NCBI GenBank assembly: GCA_003483885.1
Contig: DMXI01000581.1
Location: 1 to 31,337, forward strand
DNA from: Microscillaceae bacterium
GTDB lineage: Bacteria > Bacteroidota > Bacteroidia > Cytophagales > Microscillaceae
Reading direction: 5' to 3'
Length of the DNA stretch: 31,337 nucleotides
The notes under the pieces are model-generated. The model was not told the origin of the DNA. It worked only from the letters and a program-made list of their open reading frames with translations, and did not search any database. The stretch's first letter is position 1. Each line of letters starts with the position of its first letter. This document shows, in pieces, positions 18,509 to 28,017 of this stretch. The translations under genes and the position numbers were made by a program.

Positions 18509-19696
18509 ATGACTACAGTTATCGGAATGCTTAACAAAAAAGGCATAGCACTTGCTGCAGATAGTGCCGTAACAATAACCAGAGGTTCACAAAGGAAGGT
18601 CTATAATACTGCAAACAAGATTTTTGCTTTGTCAAAATATAATCCAATAGGGGTAGCTATTTACAATGGAGCTGAATTTATGGGTACCCCTTGGGAAATA
18701 CTCATCAAGGAGTATAGAAGACAAATAACAGAAAAATCATTTACAACCTTAGAAGAGTATAAAAAAGATTTTTTCAATTGGCTTAAATTGAATGATTACT
18801 TCACAAATGAAGAAAAATCCCGTAAATATTTAAATGCAGAGTTTGCTTTTTTCGTTCAAGAAGTGATTATATCCCTAAAAAAGACAGTAACAAAAACAAC
18901 AGTAACTAATGAAATCTTAGAAAAGGAATTTGAAAAAGCAATATTGCGTATAGAAAAAAACTTTGAAGTGTTGGAAAACTTTAAGGATTTTAGCGGCGAT
19001 AGACTAAAGGATTTACTTAAAAATGAGGAACTTGGTAAAGCCACTAAACTTCTAAGCAATGCATTCCAAATAATGTTTGCGCTAGATGATCTTTTAATCG
19101 AAATGTTTCATGCATACGTCATTCGCAATGGATTCATCCTTTTTACTGGATTAGTTTTTTCTGGTTATGGTACAGAAGATTTATTTCCACAATTGTTACC
19201 TGTAAATGTTTCACTTGTGATAGATGAACAATTGAGGTACTGTGATGATAAGGATAAAGAAATACGCATTAATGCTGATTCAAATATTGGTAACATAGCA
19301 TCGTTTGCTCAAACAGACGTTGCAAATACTATTTTACATGGTATAAGCCCTTGGTTAGACAAAGTTGCTGAACAGACAGTGGGAAAAGTCGTGAGCAAGC
19401 TTGTGAGTTCGCAACTTGGAGGAATGTCGAATGCGGCAATGCAAAAACTAAAGGATACTGTCAGTAAGGAGTTTAGAGTAGAGATAGATGAAGGTATCAA
19501 GAGAAAATATACTAATCCATTCTTAAGTGCGTTGGGGCAATTGTCGAATACAGATTTGGCAGAAATGTCTGAAAGCCTGGTTTATCTGACTTGCCTGAAA
19601 AGAAGGTTTACTTTAGCCGAAGAAAATGTTGGAGGCCCTGTAGATGTTGCTGTAATTACAAAGGATGATGGTTTTGTATGGGTTAAAAAAAAATAG
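18509..19696 (+). CDS. Stand-alone proteasome-fold (Ntn-hydrolase) protein
   Basis: A 395-residue protein whose N-terminus, 'MTTVIGMLNKKGIALAADSA', looks like a proteasome beta subunit or HslV. Removing Met exposes Thr1; Asp17 falls at the proteasome position, and Lys29 or Lys36 ('NTANKIFAL') could be the catalytic lysine (Lys33 in proteasomes). 'PIGVAIYNGAEFMG' matches the usual strand and Gly-rich turn that follow. Residues ~65-190 are a long, mostly helical charged insertion not found in proteasome subunits. The end, 'GPVDVAVITKDDGFVWV', is a typical closing strand pair. No signal peptide, so cytoplasmic. No ATPase partner (HslU-like) is adjacent. It may be a self-contained hydrolase or a peptidase that uses a distant unfoldase. 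A small acidic gene follows 52 bp later. The fold call is fairly strong; activity is inferred. Confidence 0.7.
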   Translation: MTTVIGMLNKKGIALAADSAVTITRGSQRKVYNTANKIFALSKYNPIGVAIYNGAEFMGTPWEILIKEYRRQITEKSFTTLEEYKKDFFNWLKLNDYFTNEEKSRKYLNAEFAFFVQEVIISLKKTVTKTTVTNEILEKEFEKAILRIEKNFEVLENFKDFSGDRLKDLLKNEELGKATKLLSNAFQIMFALDDLLIEMFHAYVIRNGFILFTGLVFSGYGTEDLFPQLLPVNVSLVIDEQLRYCDDKDKEIRINADSNIGNIASFAQTDVANTILHGISPWLDKVAEQTVGKVVSKLVSSQLGGMSNAAMQKLKDTVSKEFRVEIDEGIKRKYTNPFLSALGQLSNTDLAEMSESLVYLTCLKRRFTLAEENVGGPVDVAVITKDDGFVWVKKK

Positions 19697-19748
19697 TGTT
19701 TTACCCATAAAAAAGAAATTATTCCAAAAACACTAAAACAAAAATTTT

Positions 19749-19958
19749 ATGATGAAAGATTTTATGAATACAGTATTTCCCGAGACCAGAAACAATGAAA
19801 ATGAGCAAGAAATAGCTCTAAACCAAGATAACAAAGGGCAAGAAAACGAAGCAATAGATTGGTTGAATGGATCAGCCGAAGAAATAAGCACTTCTATCGC
19901 TTCTAAGATAGTTACATCCATCAATAAGGAACTCGAAAAAGAAGAAGTAGTGAATTAA
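19749..19958 (+). CDS. Small acidic protein of unknown function
   Basis: 69 residues, rich in Glu, Asp, Asn and Gln, with a C-terminal amphipathic helix ('ISTSIASKIVTSINKELEKE'). Two adjacent ATG codons (19749, 19752) are possible starts. It lies 52 bp after the proteasome-fold gene and just before a good terminator, so it is probably the last gene of that transcript. No family is recognised. It could be a partner or substrate tag for the hydrolase; that is a guess from position only. Confidence 0.5.
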   Translation: MMKDFMNTVFPETRNNENEQEIALNQDNKGQENEAIDWLNGSAEEISTSIASKIVTSINKELEKEEVVN

Positions 19959-19977
19959 CTCCTGATCTTCATCTAGC

Positions 19978-20013
19978 GAGGCTGTCTCCTAAAAGAGATT
20001 GCCTCTTGTTTTT
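19978..20013 (+). terminator. Rho-independent terminator after the small acidic gene
   Basis: GAGGC (19978-19982) pairs with GCCTC (20001-20005). Inside it TCTC (19985-19988) pairs with GAGA (19995-19998), with a two-base internal loop on each side. A T-rich tract (20006-20013) follows. It lies 20 bp past the stop at 19958. Confidence 0.75.
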
Positions 20014-20239
20014 CTATCATAATACTTCCCAGACGCTGATTCCTGTATATCTCTCTATTAAAAAAGATTATTTGTTATCTTGAGCAAAATTTTCTAGGGT
20101 AATAGATTGACTGGCTTAATGTAAAATAACTTTACAGGCTTAACCTTGATTTTTCGAAAGCACCTAAATTCCACTATACGATTGTATACGAAAATAGCCA
20201 ACAGGAACATCCATTGGCCAATCTTGATAATAATAATGC

Positions 20240-20701
20240 CTAATCTTCAAAAGCTACTTCCATCTTTATCATGTTATAATCTGCCAGGATAGATTTATAC
20301 CAATTCGAGTCTATTGCAATTTTAGGCTTGAGCAAAGCTCCTTTTCTATACCAATTTTCCTGTGTGATATTTCCATTTTTATCATACCATAAACATTTTC
20401 CATCCTTTACCTCGCTTGGCCTATCTTTCAACAATTTTCCAGTCCACTGAATCGCACCAGTGCGGTAATAATCTCTTACCTTCCCGACTGGTAAATCATC
20501 TTTATAAGTAATAATTCGATAAAATTTAGTTATGTTAGTATCCATCACTACCTTCCAATCCTTATCATACAAAGTCGTCCAAGTACCCTTACGCCTTCCT
20601 TTAGCATCGGTTTTATTGGGATTTTGAGGAATTGTTTGAATTTGTACCCCAATTGTCCAAAGGCAAGTAAAAATCAGTAAAAGGTAGAACACTTTCTTCA
20701 T
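20240..20701 (-). CDS. Exported MORN-like repeat protein
   Basis: 153 residues. Residues 1-~22 form a signal peptide (MKK plus hydrophobic run). There is no lipobox cysteine. The body has MORN/YwqK-like strands: 'DAKGRRKGTWTTLYD', 'YRIITYKDDLPVGKVRDYYR', 'GAIQWTGKLL', 'DGKCLWYDKNGNIT'. Such repeats form beta-hairpin ladders and are common in exported Bacteroidota proteins; the role is unknown. It reads in the same direction as the upstream CHAT gene but is separated from it by a strong terminator hairpin (20742-20802), so it needs its own promoter. That hairpin contains the TCCTCA-N4-TGAGGA core 64 bp from the start codon. Confidence 0.65.
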   Translation of the reverse strand: MKKVFYLLLIFTCLWTIGVQIQTIPQNPNKTDAKGRRKGTWTTLYDKDWKVVMDTNITKFYRIITYKDDLPVGKVRDYYRTGAIQWTGKLLKDRPSEVKDGKCLWYDKNGNITQENWYRKGALLKPKIAIDSNWYKSILADYNMIKMEVAFED

Positions 20702-20741
20702 ATCTAAGCAGTATTAGGTGAGTAGATAATACCCACAAGTA

Positions 20742-20802
20742 CACGAAAATAGGGCATAAAAAAATCCTCACTTCTGAGGATTTTTTTATGCTGATTTTCG
20801 TG
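20742..20802 (-). terminator. Long bidirectional hairpin containing the palindromic core, copy 2
   Basis: A perfect 17-bp stem (20754-20770 with 20775-20791, loop CTTC) includes T7 and A7 runs, so it can terminate transcription on either strand. Outside it CACGAAAAT (20742-20750) pairs with ATTTTCGTG (20794-20802). It begins 10 bp past the stop of the CHAT gene at 20812. Its centre, 20765-20780, is TCCTCA-CTTC-TGAGGA. Confidence 0.75.
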
Positions 20803-20811
20803 CTTGACTTT

Positions 20812-21819
20812 TTAGTACAACCTAAAACTCAAGGCCTCCGAAGCATCATTGAGCTTGGGGTGTAAGTACAAGGCCCAGGGAAAATCTTCAGCTTTTTTGG
20901 GTTTGATTAGTTTTGAACCCCTCACGATTTCTCCTAGCTGCTGAAAGCGTATTTCTTGGCTTCCAGATTTTATAAAATTACTCGCACTTTGGTAGGCCTC
21001 GCCAATGGTGTGACCTGCTGCCAACTCCTCATAAAAATGTAAGGCAAAATCAGTAGCAGTAGCATCTTCTACGTCTACTGAGGTAGCTATTACAGCTTTG
21101 ATGCCCAAGTCAAAGAGAGTTTGAACGTGGGCTTTGGTAGAGCATCCATTCAAAAAAACCAACTTCAAAGAAGCGGGATTTCTTTGCGAAAGCTCCTGCG
21201 CCAAAGGTTTAAAAAAGGCATCTATGTTTTGCAATACCAAGCCATCACTGTTAACATGTCCACCAAAATGGAAAATGGTAATTTTCTCCCGCCATAGCCT
21301 CAAAAACTCAAAGTATGATTTCAAGTCGGTATTGTACCGTGACAAATGATTTTGGATGCGATTGTTGACTAATAAGGGCATAAACAGATCTTGAATGCCT
21401 TGTTCTTCCTTATTGAGGTTTTTCAAATCACGATCGGGGTTCGCATAGGCAGTAAATATCACTGGCAGGTGGCTGTTCACCGATTGGGTAACGGCCTTCA
21501 CCAGGCGATCTAACAAAAGTTTTACCTCGAGTACCTGTTTCGATCCTGTGATCTGATCACTCAAGAGTTTTAGTTGCCCCTGAAGTGCTTGATTCTGCAC
21601 CTTGAAATTGACATTGATAATGTAAGAAGAATCAAAAGCACTTAGCACCTCTTCAGTAATTTCCTTTACTTGTTGTTTAACCTTTTTTTCACCAATCCTA
21701 ATATAAGGAGGAGTCAAAGGCCCCATTTCGGCAATGGTTGCTTCGTGTTGCTGAATTACTTCAAAGTGGATTTGGGTCAAATCACTTTGGTGCTGCAAAA
21801 AATCTTTTAGCTGTTCCAT
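20812..21819 (-). CDS. CHAT-domain protease with helical N-terminus
   Basis: 335 residues, no signal peptide. Residues 1-~112 are mostly helical and charged, likely an oligomerisation or partner-binding part. Residues ~118-300 are a CHAT domain starting 'LPVIFTAYANPDRDLKNL', with the catalytic pair in 'FHFGGH' (H188) and 'FLNGC' (C226). The segment 'AVIATSVDVEDATATDFALH' is the usual CHAT strand-helix after the cysteine. It differs from the other CHAT protein in this window by lacking an NTPase or sensor domain. It is the last gene of a three-gene operon, 4 bp after the lipoprotein gene, and is followed by a terminator. As a cytoplasmic protease encoded with two exported proteins, it may respond to an envelope signal; the link across the membrane is not apparent. 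Confidence 0.85.
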   Translation of the reverse strand: MEQLKDFLQHQSDLTQIHFEVIQQHEATIAEMGPLTPPYIRIGEKKVKQQVKEITEEVLSAFDSSYIINVNFKVQNQALQGQLKLLSDQITGSKQVLEVKLLLDRLVKAVTQSVNSHLPVIFTAYANPDRDLKNLNKEEQGIQDLFMPLLVNNRIQNHLSRYNTDLKSYFEFLRLWREKITIFHFGGHVNSDGLVLQNIDAFFKPLAQELSQRNPASLKLVFLNGCSTKAHVQTLFDLGIKAVIATSVDVEDATATDFALHFYEELAAGHTIGEAYQSASNFIKSGSQEIRFQQLGEIVRGSKLIKPKKAEDFPWALYLHPKLNDASEALSFRLY

Positions 21820-21823
21820 CTGG

Positions 21824-24800
21824 TTATTTATATTTTTGGATTACCCATTGTTGGTCATTACTACCTACTTCTTCCCAAAACTGAAGCAACTCGGGCAGAT
21901 AACGCGCCACTCGTAGTCTGAAAACCGGCGAGGGGTTTTGTTGGTAATTTGCTCTCAGACTTCTGACAACTTGAAGCATTTGTTGATTGAGTTCTTTGGT
22001 AGGAACCTTCATCATTTGTTCCAAAAATGGCTGCAAGGCGCTAAAATCTACTATATGCGACCAAGCCCCCACCATTTGCAATTGTGGATTCTCTACAAAC
22101 AATCCTTGCCCCAAATTCAACACGGGATTGTTAACATTCCACACTCTTAGACGCTTGACAGATTTAAACACCCCTTTTTTAGAAAGCGCCTGAAGTCTGT
22201 TCATCAGTAGGCTTTCAGGTAAAGTGGTTATCCAAATCAGTTCTTCTGCTTCAAGATTTCGCGCCTCGGTTGGTTTTTCGGTAAAAATAATGGCTTGATT
22301 AGGGTTTTGTTGCTTCACCGATTGTATCCACTGCTGTTGATAAGGCAAAAAGCCTGATTGATCAAATACATATAACCTTTTTTGAGGGGCTTTAAGGGAA
22401 GTAGTTTTTCGCAAACTATTGGCCTGAGATGAAGCATGAATTAGCAATGATTTTTTACCCTGCTCCAGGCGCTTTCGTTGCCAAAAAGCCGTGGCTCTTA
22501 CCAAAGAAGGACGATTGAGTAATTCATAAGAGCCATATTTTGCTTGATAAACTTGTTGTTGCTTAAATTGAAAAACGGGGACTCCTTTGGCATTCAGGAC
22601 AAAAGGAATGGGCTTATCTAGTTTACCGTCCGTAATCAGCTTACTTTCTAATAACTTTCCCTGATTGAATATTTGCAGAGAAAACTCTAACCCTTTGATC
22701 ACCCCCAAGTCAGTAACATACAAGCTATCAGTGCTTAATGTTGAATGAAAACTTAACTGGAATATATCTTTTTGATTCACTGGATATCCTGTCTCCAGCG
22801 TAGCTGATGAATCTACCTGTTCAATAAAAAAACGTCCAGAATTAGTCCGTATACCAGCCAAATAGGTGTACTCCTTTTGGTCATGATTAAATTTGATCAA
22901 ATATTTTCCGTTTTGCTTGATCACTTTCACTTCACCAAATAAAGTCTTCAATACCTCACCCATAGATTTGATAGGTAAATTCTGAGTAACTGCATATTGT
23001 ACCCAAGTCTTGAAAAACGCCTTAGTGATTTTTTCTGTAGTAGAGGTTTGTCTACTGGCTACTACTTTCTCACCTGTACGCATAATTTGCCATCCTTGAG
23101 CCAGCGAATCATTTATCAACACCATATGCTGATAATGATCTTTTTGCGTTAATTGAGTCAATGTCAACTCGCGTTCATTAAAGGCATTTTCCTTATTTCT
23201 AATCCTGAACAAACCACTTTTTTGTTTGTATAAGGAACTGATAACTTGTGTTTCGTCTACTTGGTTAGTCAATACCGATTGATTGGCTTGACTGATCACC
23301 CTAGTTTCGTGAAAATCATTCAACCCATTCAAAGTATTGATGGCTACAGTCTCATAAGTTTTTCCTTGAAAGCTAATCTCCCCTCCTCCCTGACTAACTT
23401 GCTTTTTGAGTACTTCCAGGTTTTTCATTTCTATTTGGGTTTTAGAGTGCAAATCTACCCCACCTACTGCGGTAATAAAACTGCCATCAGGCATAGCAAT
23501 CACAGTTTCGTATAGTGGGTATTTTCGCAAAGTAGGAGTTCCGGCATCAAAGGCAGTTTCAAATGCTGAAAGGTCAAATTGGTCAGGCTTGATATCGCGT
23601 ATCCAGCGGAAGAAGGCCAACAATTTCACCAAATTATTGAGTTCTTTCAAAGTAGGAAATATCTCAGCAAATTTTTCGTAATTAGCATTCAGGTTATCTA
23701 GGTTTTCGTGTATACCAGGAATCCTATCCTCCATTAAATCTACAGCTTCATAAGGGCCGCGTCTTTCGCCAAACCCTTTTAATCGTTCGGCCTTGGCTAC
23801 CATGTTGGGGTTATTGAACAAAAAAGTACCATAGTCTCCTTTATTCAATGTCACTACTTTATTACCTGGATAAAACCAAAAACGGGTTTTTCCTGATGCT
23901 CTTTGTCTAAGAGAACGTTTCTTGGCGGCTAAAACATTAGAAGTTTCATACTTAAACCCTAACTGCTTCGCTTCTGCCTTGATGTTATTGGCTAAATAAT
24001 TCCGCTTAAAACCTGACAGTTGTACACAAGTAAACCTTTTAAAGGCATCACTAAAATTATTTATAGACTGGCCAGCATCATATGTTGAACACAAAGGTTG
24101 ATGGTATTGTAATTTATCGATTAGCTCAACATAACCAGGGTCCTTCAATGCCGCAGTAGCGATATAAATAAAAGTAAGCTGATCTTGCTCACTTAATGCC
24201 ATGATTTGATTTAAGAAGTTACTATCACTTACTAACAAGTGAGTTAATAAAAACAGGCCTTCAAGTAGCTTGATGTTTACCCTATGTTCTTGGTCTAGTG
24301 CACTACTATACTTTGATAAATAAATTTCCATCTTTATCTCATTTCTAAACATTTCTCTATAAACCCCGAAGATCGTATTTCGGAATTTAACATTTGTGTC
24401 TAAAAAATACCGCATGCGAGGTGACGCTACTGATAATAGCGTATATATGTAGCGATGAACATCATTCTCAATATTCTTATAAGAAGCCAGAACAATATCT
24501 TTTTCTTGTTGGCTGAGGCTAAATATTTTTTTGGCTCTTTTAAGCATTGCTGTTTTGCTTTCCTCTGATTTTCCACCATTTATTGCACAACTCCTTACCC
24601 TAAACTGGGAATTACTCGCTATTTCATCAAATGATCTATTATATAACTCTTTCAACTTCTCCTTATCCAGCCTGTTCCACAGATCACTATCCTGATTTTC
24701 TAACAAAGTTTTAAAGTCATTAAATGGCAAATAAGTGAAATATCCATTAGCTTCTACCTCACGCAATATCCTTTGTTGTTCTTTATAGTTAGCTCTAAAA

Positions 24801-25789
24801 ATCCATTCAATACAGGCGCGAGAGTCCTCAGCATGTGCTGACATTAACATCGTAGTGACTCTCTCTCCTTTTTGTTGAAACGAACCGCTAATAGCATTCA
24901 TAATACGTTTTAGATTATTCTTATTTACCCCTTTTATATATTTACAGTATAATCGCTGTATCGCATTTTGTGGAGACATACACATATCATCACTCAACGG
25001 TTTTACATTGGTCCAAGGGTCTATGCCCGAAGAAATAGCCTTGAGAAGTACATCGGCGGCCAATAGCACCCGTCCTGGTCGAGTATCTTCAAAGCCCCCC
25101 CCAAAGGTTACTGTATAATCCTTGTCATTATCCGAAAAATCCATATCCACAAATAGCGGCTCTCCAGCAGCTTCATGGACAAATATGGCATTGTAAGCTG
25201 CAATCAAGTCACTGGTAGAAATCTTGGGAGATTGTTTGACATTGCTGCCTATGAAGCTCAGCTTTTGATTAGCGGTATCTAACGAAACACCATCCCAATG
25301 CCCAAATTTGGCCAAAGCACTGGCTATTTGTTTGGGCATAAGTTTAATTTTCCGTCGTCTATTGACCATTGCAGGCTTGCAAGGGGCAAAGTCTTGGTAC
25401 TTTTTACTCAATGTCACTTTTTGGGTGGTTCGATCATAATTTAAGGGATAGTATCTGATCAAGGCCTTGGCTGCAAAACCACAAATTTGTGCTTGTACAA
25501 ATCCAGAAGGTTTGTTTTTGGCGACTACTACTACCATATTTTTGCCTTCAAAAATGAAAGGTCCTTCGGTAGGATGAGGCTTAATAGTAGGAATAATTAA
25601 TTTATCAAGTTTTTCTGGATGCTCTGCAAAAACCAATGCATTTACTAATGAATTAGGAAAAGAACTGGTTACTCTCACAACTGTTGTCGCGTTAGAAACT
25701 GAGGGGGCAGGCTGCCAAGATGAAACACAACCTGCTAATAACCAAGTGATTATTATTAAGAAAATTTGATTTATATGTTGAGCTTTCAT
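21824..25789 (-). CDS. Very large lipoprotein of unknown function
   Basis: 1321 residues from an ATG at 25789 that overlaps the upstream stop as TAATG. An in-frame TTG nine bases earlier is less likely. The lipobox 'LLAGC' places the acylated cysteine at residue 21. Mixed alpha/beta sequence follows: an early block with 'EGKNMVVVVAKNKPSGFVQA', a block with 'PLFVDMDFSDNDKDYTVTF', then a helical region (~200-560), a beta-rich region (~650-1080) with 'TAVGGVDLHSKTQIEMKN', and a C-terminal Rossmann-like alternation (~1135-1321) with 'KRLYVFDQSGFLPYQQQ' and 'EELIWITTLPESLL'. That last part could be a degenerate caspase-like fold; no His/Cys pair is seen. I recognise no named family. Translational coupling on both sides (overlap upstream, 4 bp gap downstream) argues that it works with the coiled-coil protein and the CHAT protease. 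Confidence 0.7.
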   Translation of the reverse strand: MKAQHINQIFLIIITWLLAGCVSSWQPAPSVSNATTVVRVTSSFPNSLVNALVFAEHPEKLDKLIIPTIKPHPTEGPFIFEGKNMVVVVAKNKPSGFVQAQICGFAAKALIRYYPLNYDRTTQKVTLSKKYQDFAPCKPAMVNRRRKIKLMPKQIASALAKFGHWDGVSLDTANQKLSFIGSNVKQSPKISTSDLIAAYNAIFVHEAAGEPLFVDMDFSDNDKDYTVTFGGGFEDTRPGRVLLAADVLLKAISSGIDPWTNVKPLSDDMCMSPQNAIQRLYCKYIKGVNKNNLKRIMNAISGSFQQKGERVTTMLMSAHAEDSRACIEWIFRANYKEQQRILREVEANGYFTYLPFNDFKTLLENQDSDLWNRLDKEKLKELYNRSFDEIASNSQFRVRSCAINGGKSEESKTAMLKRAKKIFSLSQQEKDIVLASYKNIENDVHRYIYTLLSVASPRMRYFLDTNVKFRNTIFGVYREMFRNEIKMEIYLSKYSSALDQEHRVNIKLLEGLFLLTHLLVSDSNFLNQIMALSEQDQLTFIYIATAALKDPGYVELIDKLQYHQPLCSTYDAGQSINNFSDAFKRFTCVQLSGFKRNYLANNIKAEAKQLGFKYETSNVLAAKKRSLRQRASGKTRFWFYPGNKVVTLNKGDYGTFLFNNPNMVAKAERLKGFGERRGPYEAVDLMEDRIPGIHENLDNLNANYEKFAEIFPTLKELNNLVKLLAFFRWIRDIKPDQFDLSAFETAFDAGTPTLRKYPLYETVIAMPDGSFITAVGGVDLHSKTQIEMKNLEVLKKQVSQGGGEISFQGKTYETVAINTLNGLNDFHETRVISQANQSVLTNQVDETQVISSLYKQKSGLFRIRNKENAFNERELTLTQLTQKDHYQHMVLINDSLAQGWQIMRTGEKVVASRQTSTTEKITKAFFKTWVQYAVTQNLPIKSMGEVLKTLFGEVKVIKQNGKYLIKFNHDQKEYTYLAGIRTNSGRFFIEQVDSSATLETGYPVNQKDIFQLSFHSTLSTDSLYVTDLGVIKGLEFSLQIFNQGKLLESKLITDGKLDKPIPFVLNAKGVPVFQFKQQQVYQAKYGSYELLNRPSLVRATAFWQRKRLEQGKKSLLIHASSQANSLRKTTSLKAPQKRLYVFDQSGFLPYQQQWIQSVKQQNPNQAIIFTEKPTEARNLEAEELIWITTLPESLLMNRLQALSKKGVFKSVKRLRVWNVNNPVLNLGQGLFVENPQLQMVGAWSHIVDFSALQPFLEQMMKVPTKELNQQMLQVVRSLRANYQQNPSPVFRLRVARYLPELLQFWEEVGSNDQQWVIQKYK

Positions 25790-28017
25790 TAGTTCCAAGG
25801 TTTTAATTGACTAATCCAATAGGTTTGAGCATTGTATTTCAGTTTAGATGTAAAACAAATCTTAGTGTGTTCATCTAGTAGCCATTCCTCGTGATGACCT
25901 TTACAAGCATAATTTGCTTTGTGTTCTGTCCAGCTTTCTTCGTACAATTTATTGTTTTTAACTTTGAGCAAGACCTCAGGGGTTAACCATATTCCCCCAG
26001 GTGTTTTGGCCTTAGTCATTGTTGTTAATTTTTTAAAATCTTGTGAAGGTATAGGTATGAGTTCATCTACCTTGATAGGTTGCTTTAACCTAGGTAAGGT
26101 ACGTTGTAGCCCTTTGAGATTTTTTACCACTGCTTGGGGTAAATCTTTTGCTGATTTTCTTAAAGTTTCCCCTACTTTTTGGGCAAGTTTCTTCTTTTGA
26201 GTATTTACCTTGCTCACCAAGGCTTTTAATTGTTTATTTTCCTCTAATCTTTTTTTAGGTAAAAACTCTATAAACTTCATCAATGCCTGATTATTTGCAT
26301 ATTGATCAGCCGAAGCCAACAAATTCATAGATTGATGGGTTTTAATGACTTTCTTGATTTCTTGGTACTTATTGATCATGCTGGGTGGCACATCTACTCC
26401 AAGTATTGCCTTAGACTTCTGAAGTGCTCTTTTTTGATGCTCCAATCTAGCCAGTTCTCCTAATTCATTGGGAGGAGGGGGAGGGCGAGTCAATATTTCT
26501 TGTGGTAAACTAGGTAAATCAATGGGTGGTGGGATTTTTAAATTATCCAGTTCTTTATTGATCAAAATAATTGCTTTATCTATCCATTTAGGAGCAGTTA
26601 TACCTTGACTTGCTTTTTGTTTTTCCAAAGCTTTTTTAATGTTTGTCAAATTGTTAGCAATGAGCTGTTTTTCGGCATTTGATAAAAACTGAGCAGGTAC
26701 TAGTTTTTTATTTATCCCTATAGCTTTTCTATCAAAATCGAAAGATGCTTTTGCCAAAAAAGCCTGCTTTACGTCATTGTTAATCACCTCAAAATAAGTT
26801 TTGGCCTTATGACGCATATAATTCCCAACATTTGTGTTTTTTGAAAAAATATCCTTAGGTAATATTTCAGACTTGACTCCATCCTGAATAAAACTTTCGG
26901 ACAGGTATGCTTTAAATAAAGCATATTGCTTATTGAGAGTATTTTTTAATTTCTGATCTCCTAACTCTCTAGCTTTCTGAGTTAGGCCTGGATCAAGAGG
27001 AGTTAACGGTTTGTCGTTTGGAGGCTTTGGTAAACAGGTCAAACACTTGGGAGGGTCTTGAGAAGGACCACGAATATTGATAGCGTTTTTCAATATCTCG
27101 TGTTTCTGGATTTTAAATATGTAATTTTTTTCGTTGGCCAGGTTCTCATCTATAATTTTTAGTTGGCTTCCCGTTTCTAGATCAAGATGGCGCTTGATAT
27201 GGTGTTTCTTTTGAACTTCTTTGTAACCTTCTTGTAAAATTTCTATCCTTCTTTCCACACTATTCAGAGTAAGGTTTTGCCTCATATCAGCATTCTCAAC
27301 TGTTATCCCTAGTTGTTGATCCAACTTATTAATTTGCGTGGAAGTGATACCCATTTTTTCACGGGTACTAATCGTTAAAGGAGAACCATCAATCAAATTT
27401 TGAGCTTCCTGAATGGCCAATTGATTGAGCTTTTTTATCAATTCATGTCTTTGCTGGAGTAACGGAAACTTAGCTTTAGCAAAGCTTTTTGGAAATACAT
27501 TTCTCTGGGAAAGCTCTCTTTGTATCTGCTTTTGATAATTGAATAAAAAATTCTTGAGTGGTTTTGTTCTCGGCTGATTTAATTCTTTTCCAAATTGCTC
27601 AAAATATACCATCAGTTCATGATGCATCCCCTTGAGTTCCACATTTGATATTATCTGAAATTGGCTACCAAACTTATTACCTCGGTATTTGAATTGCTTA
27701 GAGACAGTCTCCAAACCCAACATCGCCTTTTTAATTTTTGCCTCAGCTTGCAGTAAAATAGCTAATGCTTGTTTTCCGGCTTTACCAGGTTTCTTAGGAT
27801 TTATTTGAGATAGGAGCTTACTTTGCAAAGCTAAATAACCGCCAATTAATAAGTAGTGTTTATTATAATACCCTTCAAGAGAGTCAGATTTATTGTCCAA
27901 TGTATTTTGGAACTGTCCAGTAGTCTGATCTACTGACTTGCTAAGATTTTGCCCTCTAGCCCAATGAATGGGTAGAGATAACATAAGTGAGAGAATAATT
28001 ATAAGTAATGCCTTCAT
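25789..28017 (-). CDS. Exported coiled-coil-rich protein of unknown function
   Basis: 742 residues. Residues 1-23 form a signal peptide (cleavage near ARG/Q). Most of the chain is Lys/Gln/Leu-rich helix with coiled-coil character (~25-320 and ~345-650). Breaks include a 'CLTCLPKPPND' cysteine pair near residue 325 and a proline-rich hinge, 'PPPPPNELG', near 515-525. The last ~80 residues differ: 'TPGGIWLTPEVLLKVK', then a Cys/His-rich stretch 'ACKGHHEEW' and 'HTKICF', which might be a small disulfide or metal-bound domain. No family recognised. First gene of the operon with the lipoprotein and CHAT protease; its TAA stop overlaps the next ATG. The palindromic core lies 93 bp upstream of its ATG. 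Confidence 0.7.
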   Translation of the reverse strand: MKALLIIILSLMLSLPIHWARGQNLSKSVDQTTGQFQNTLDNKSDSLEGYYNKHYLLIGGYLALQSKLLSQINPKKPGKAGKQALAILLQAEAKIKKAMLGLETVSKQFKYRGNKFGSQFQIISNVELKGMHHELMVYFEQFGKELNQPRTKPLKNFLFNYQKQIQRELSQRNVFPKSFAKAKFPLLQQRHELIKKLNQLAIQEAQNLIDGSPLTISTREKMGITSTQINKLDQQLGITVENADMRQNLTLNSVERRIEILQEGYKEVQKKHHIKRHLDLETGSQLKIIDENLANEKNYIFKIQKHEILKNAINIRGPSQDPPKCLTCLPKPPNDKPLTPLDPGLTQKARELGDQKLKNTLNKQYALFKAYLSESFIQDGVKSEILPKDIFSKNTNVGNYMRHKAKTYFEVINNDVKQAFLAKASFDFDRKAIGINKKLVPAQFLSNAEKQLIANNLTNIKKALEKQKASQGITAPKWIDKAIILINKELDNLKIPPPIDLPSLPQEILTRPPPPPNELGELARLEHQKRALQKSKAILGVDVPPSMINKYQEIKKVIKTHQSMNLLASADQYANNQALMKFIEFLPKKRLEENKQLKALVSKVNTQKKKLAQKVGETLRKSAKDLPQAVVKNLKGLQRTLPRLKQPIKVDELIPIPSQDFKKLTTMTKAKTPGGIWLTPEVLLKVKNNKLYEESWTEHKANYACKGHHEEWLLDEHTKICFTSKLKYNAQTYWISQLKPWN

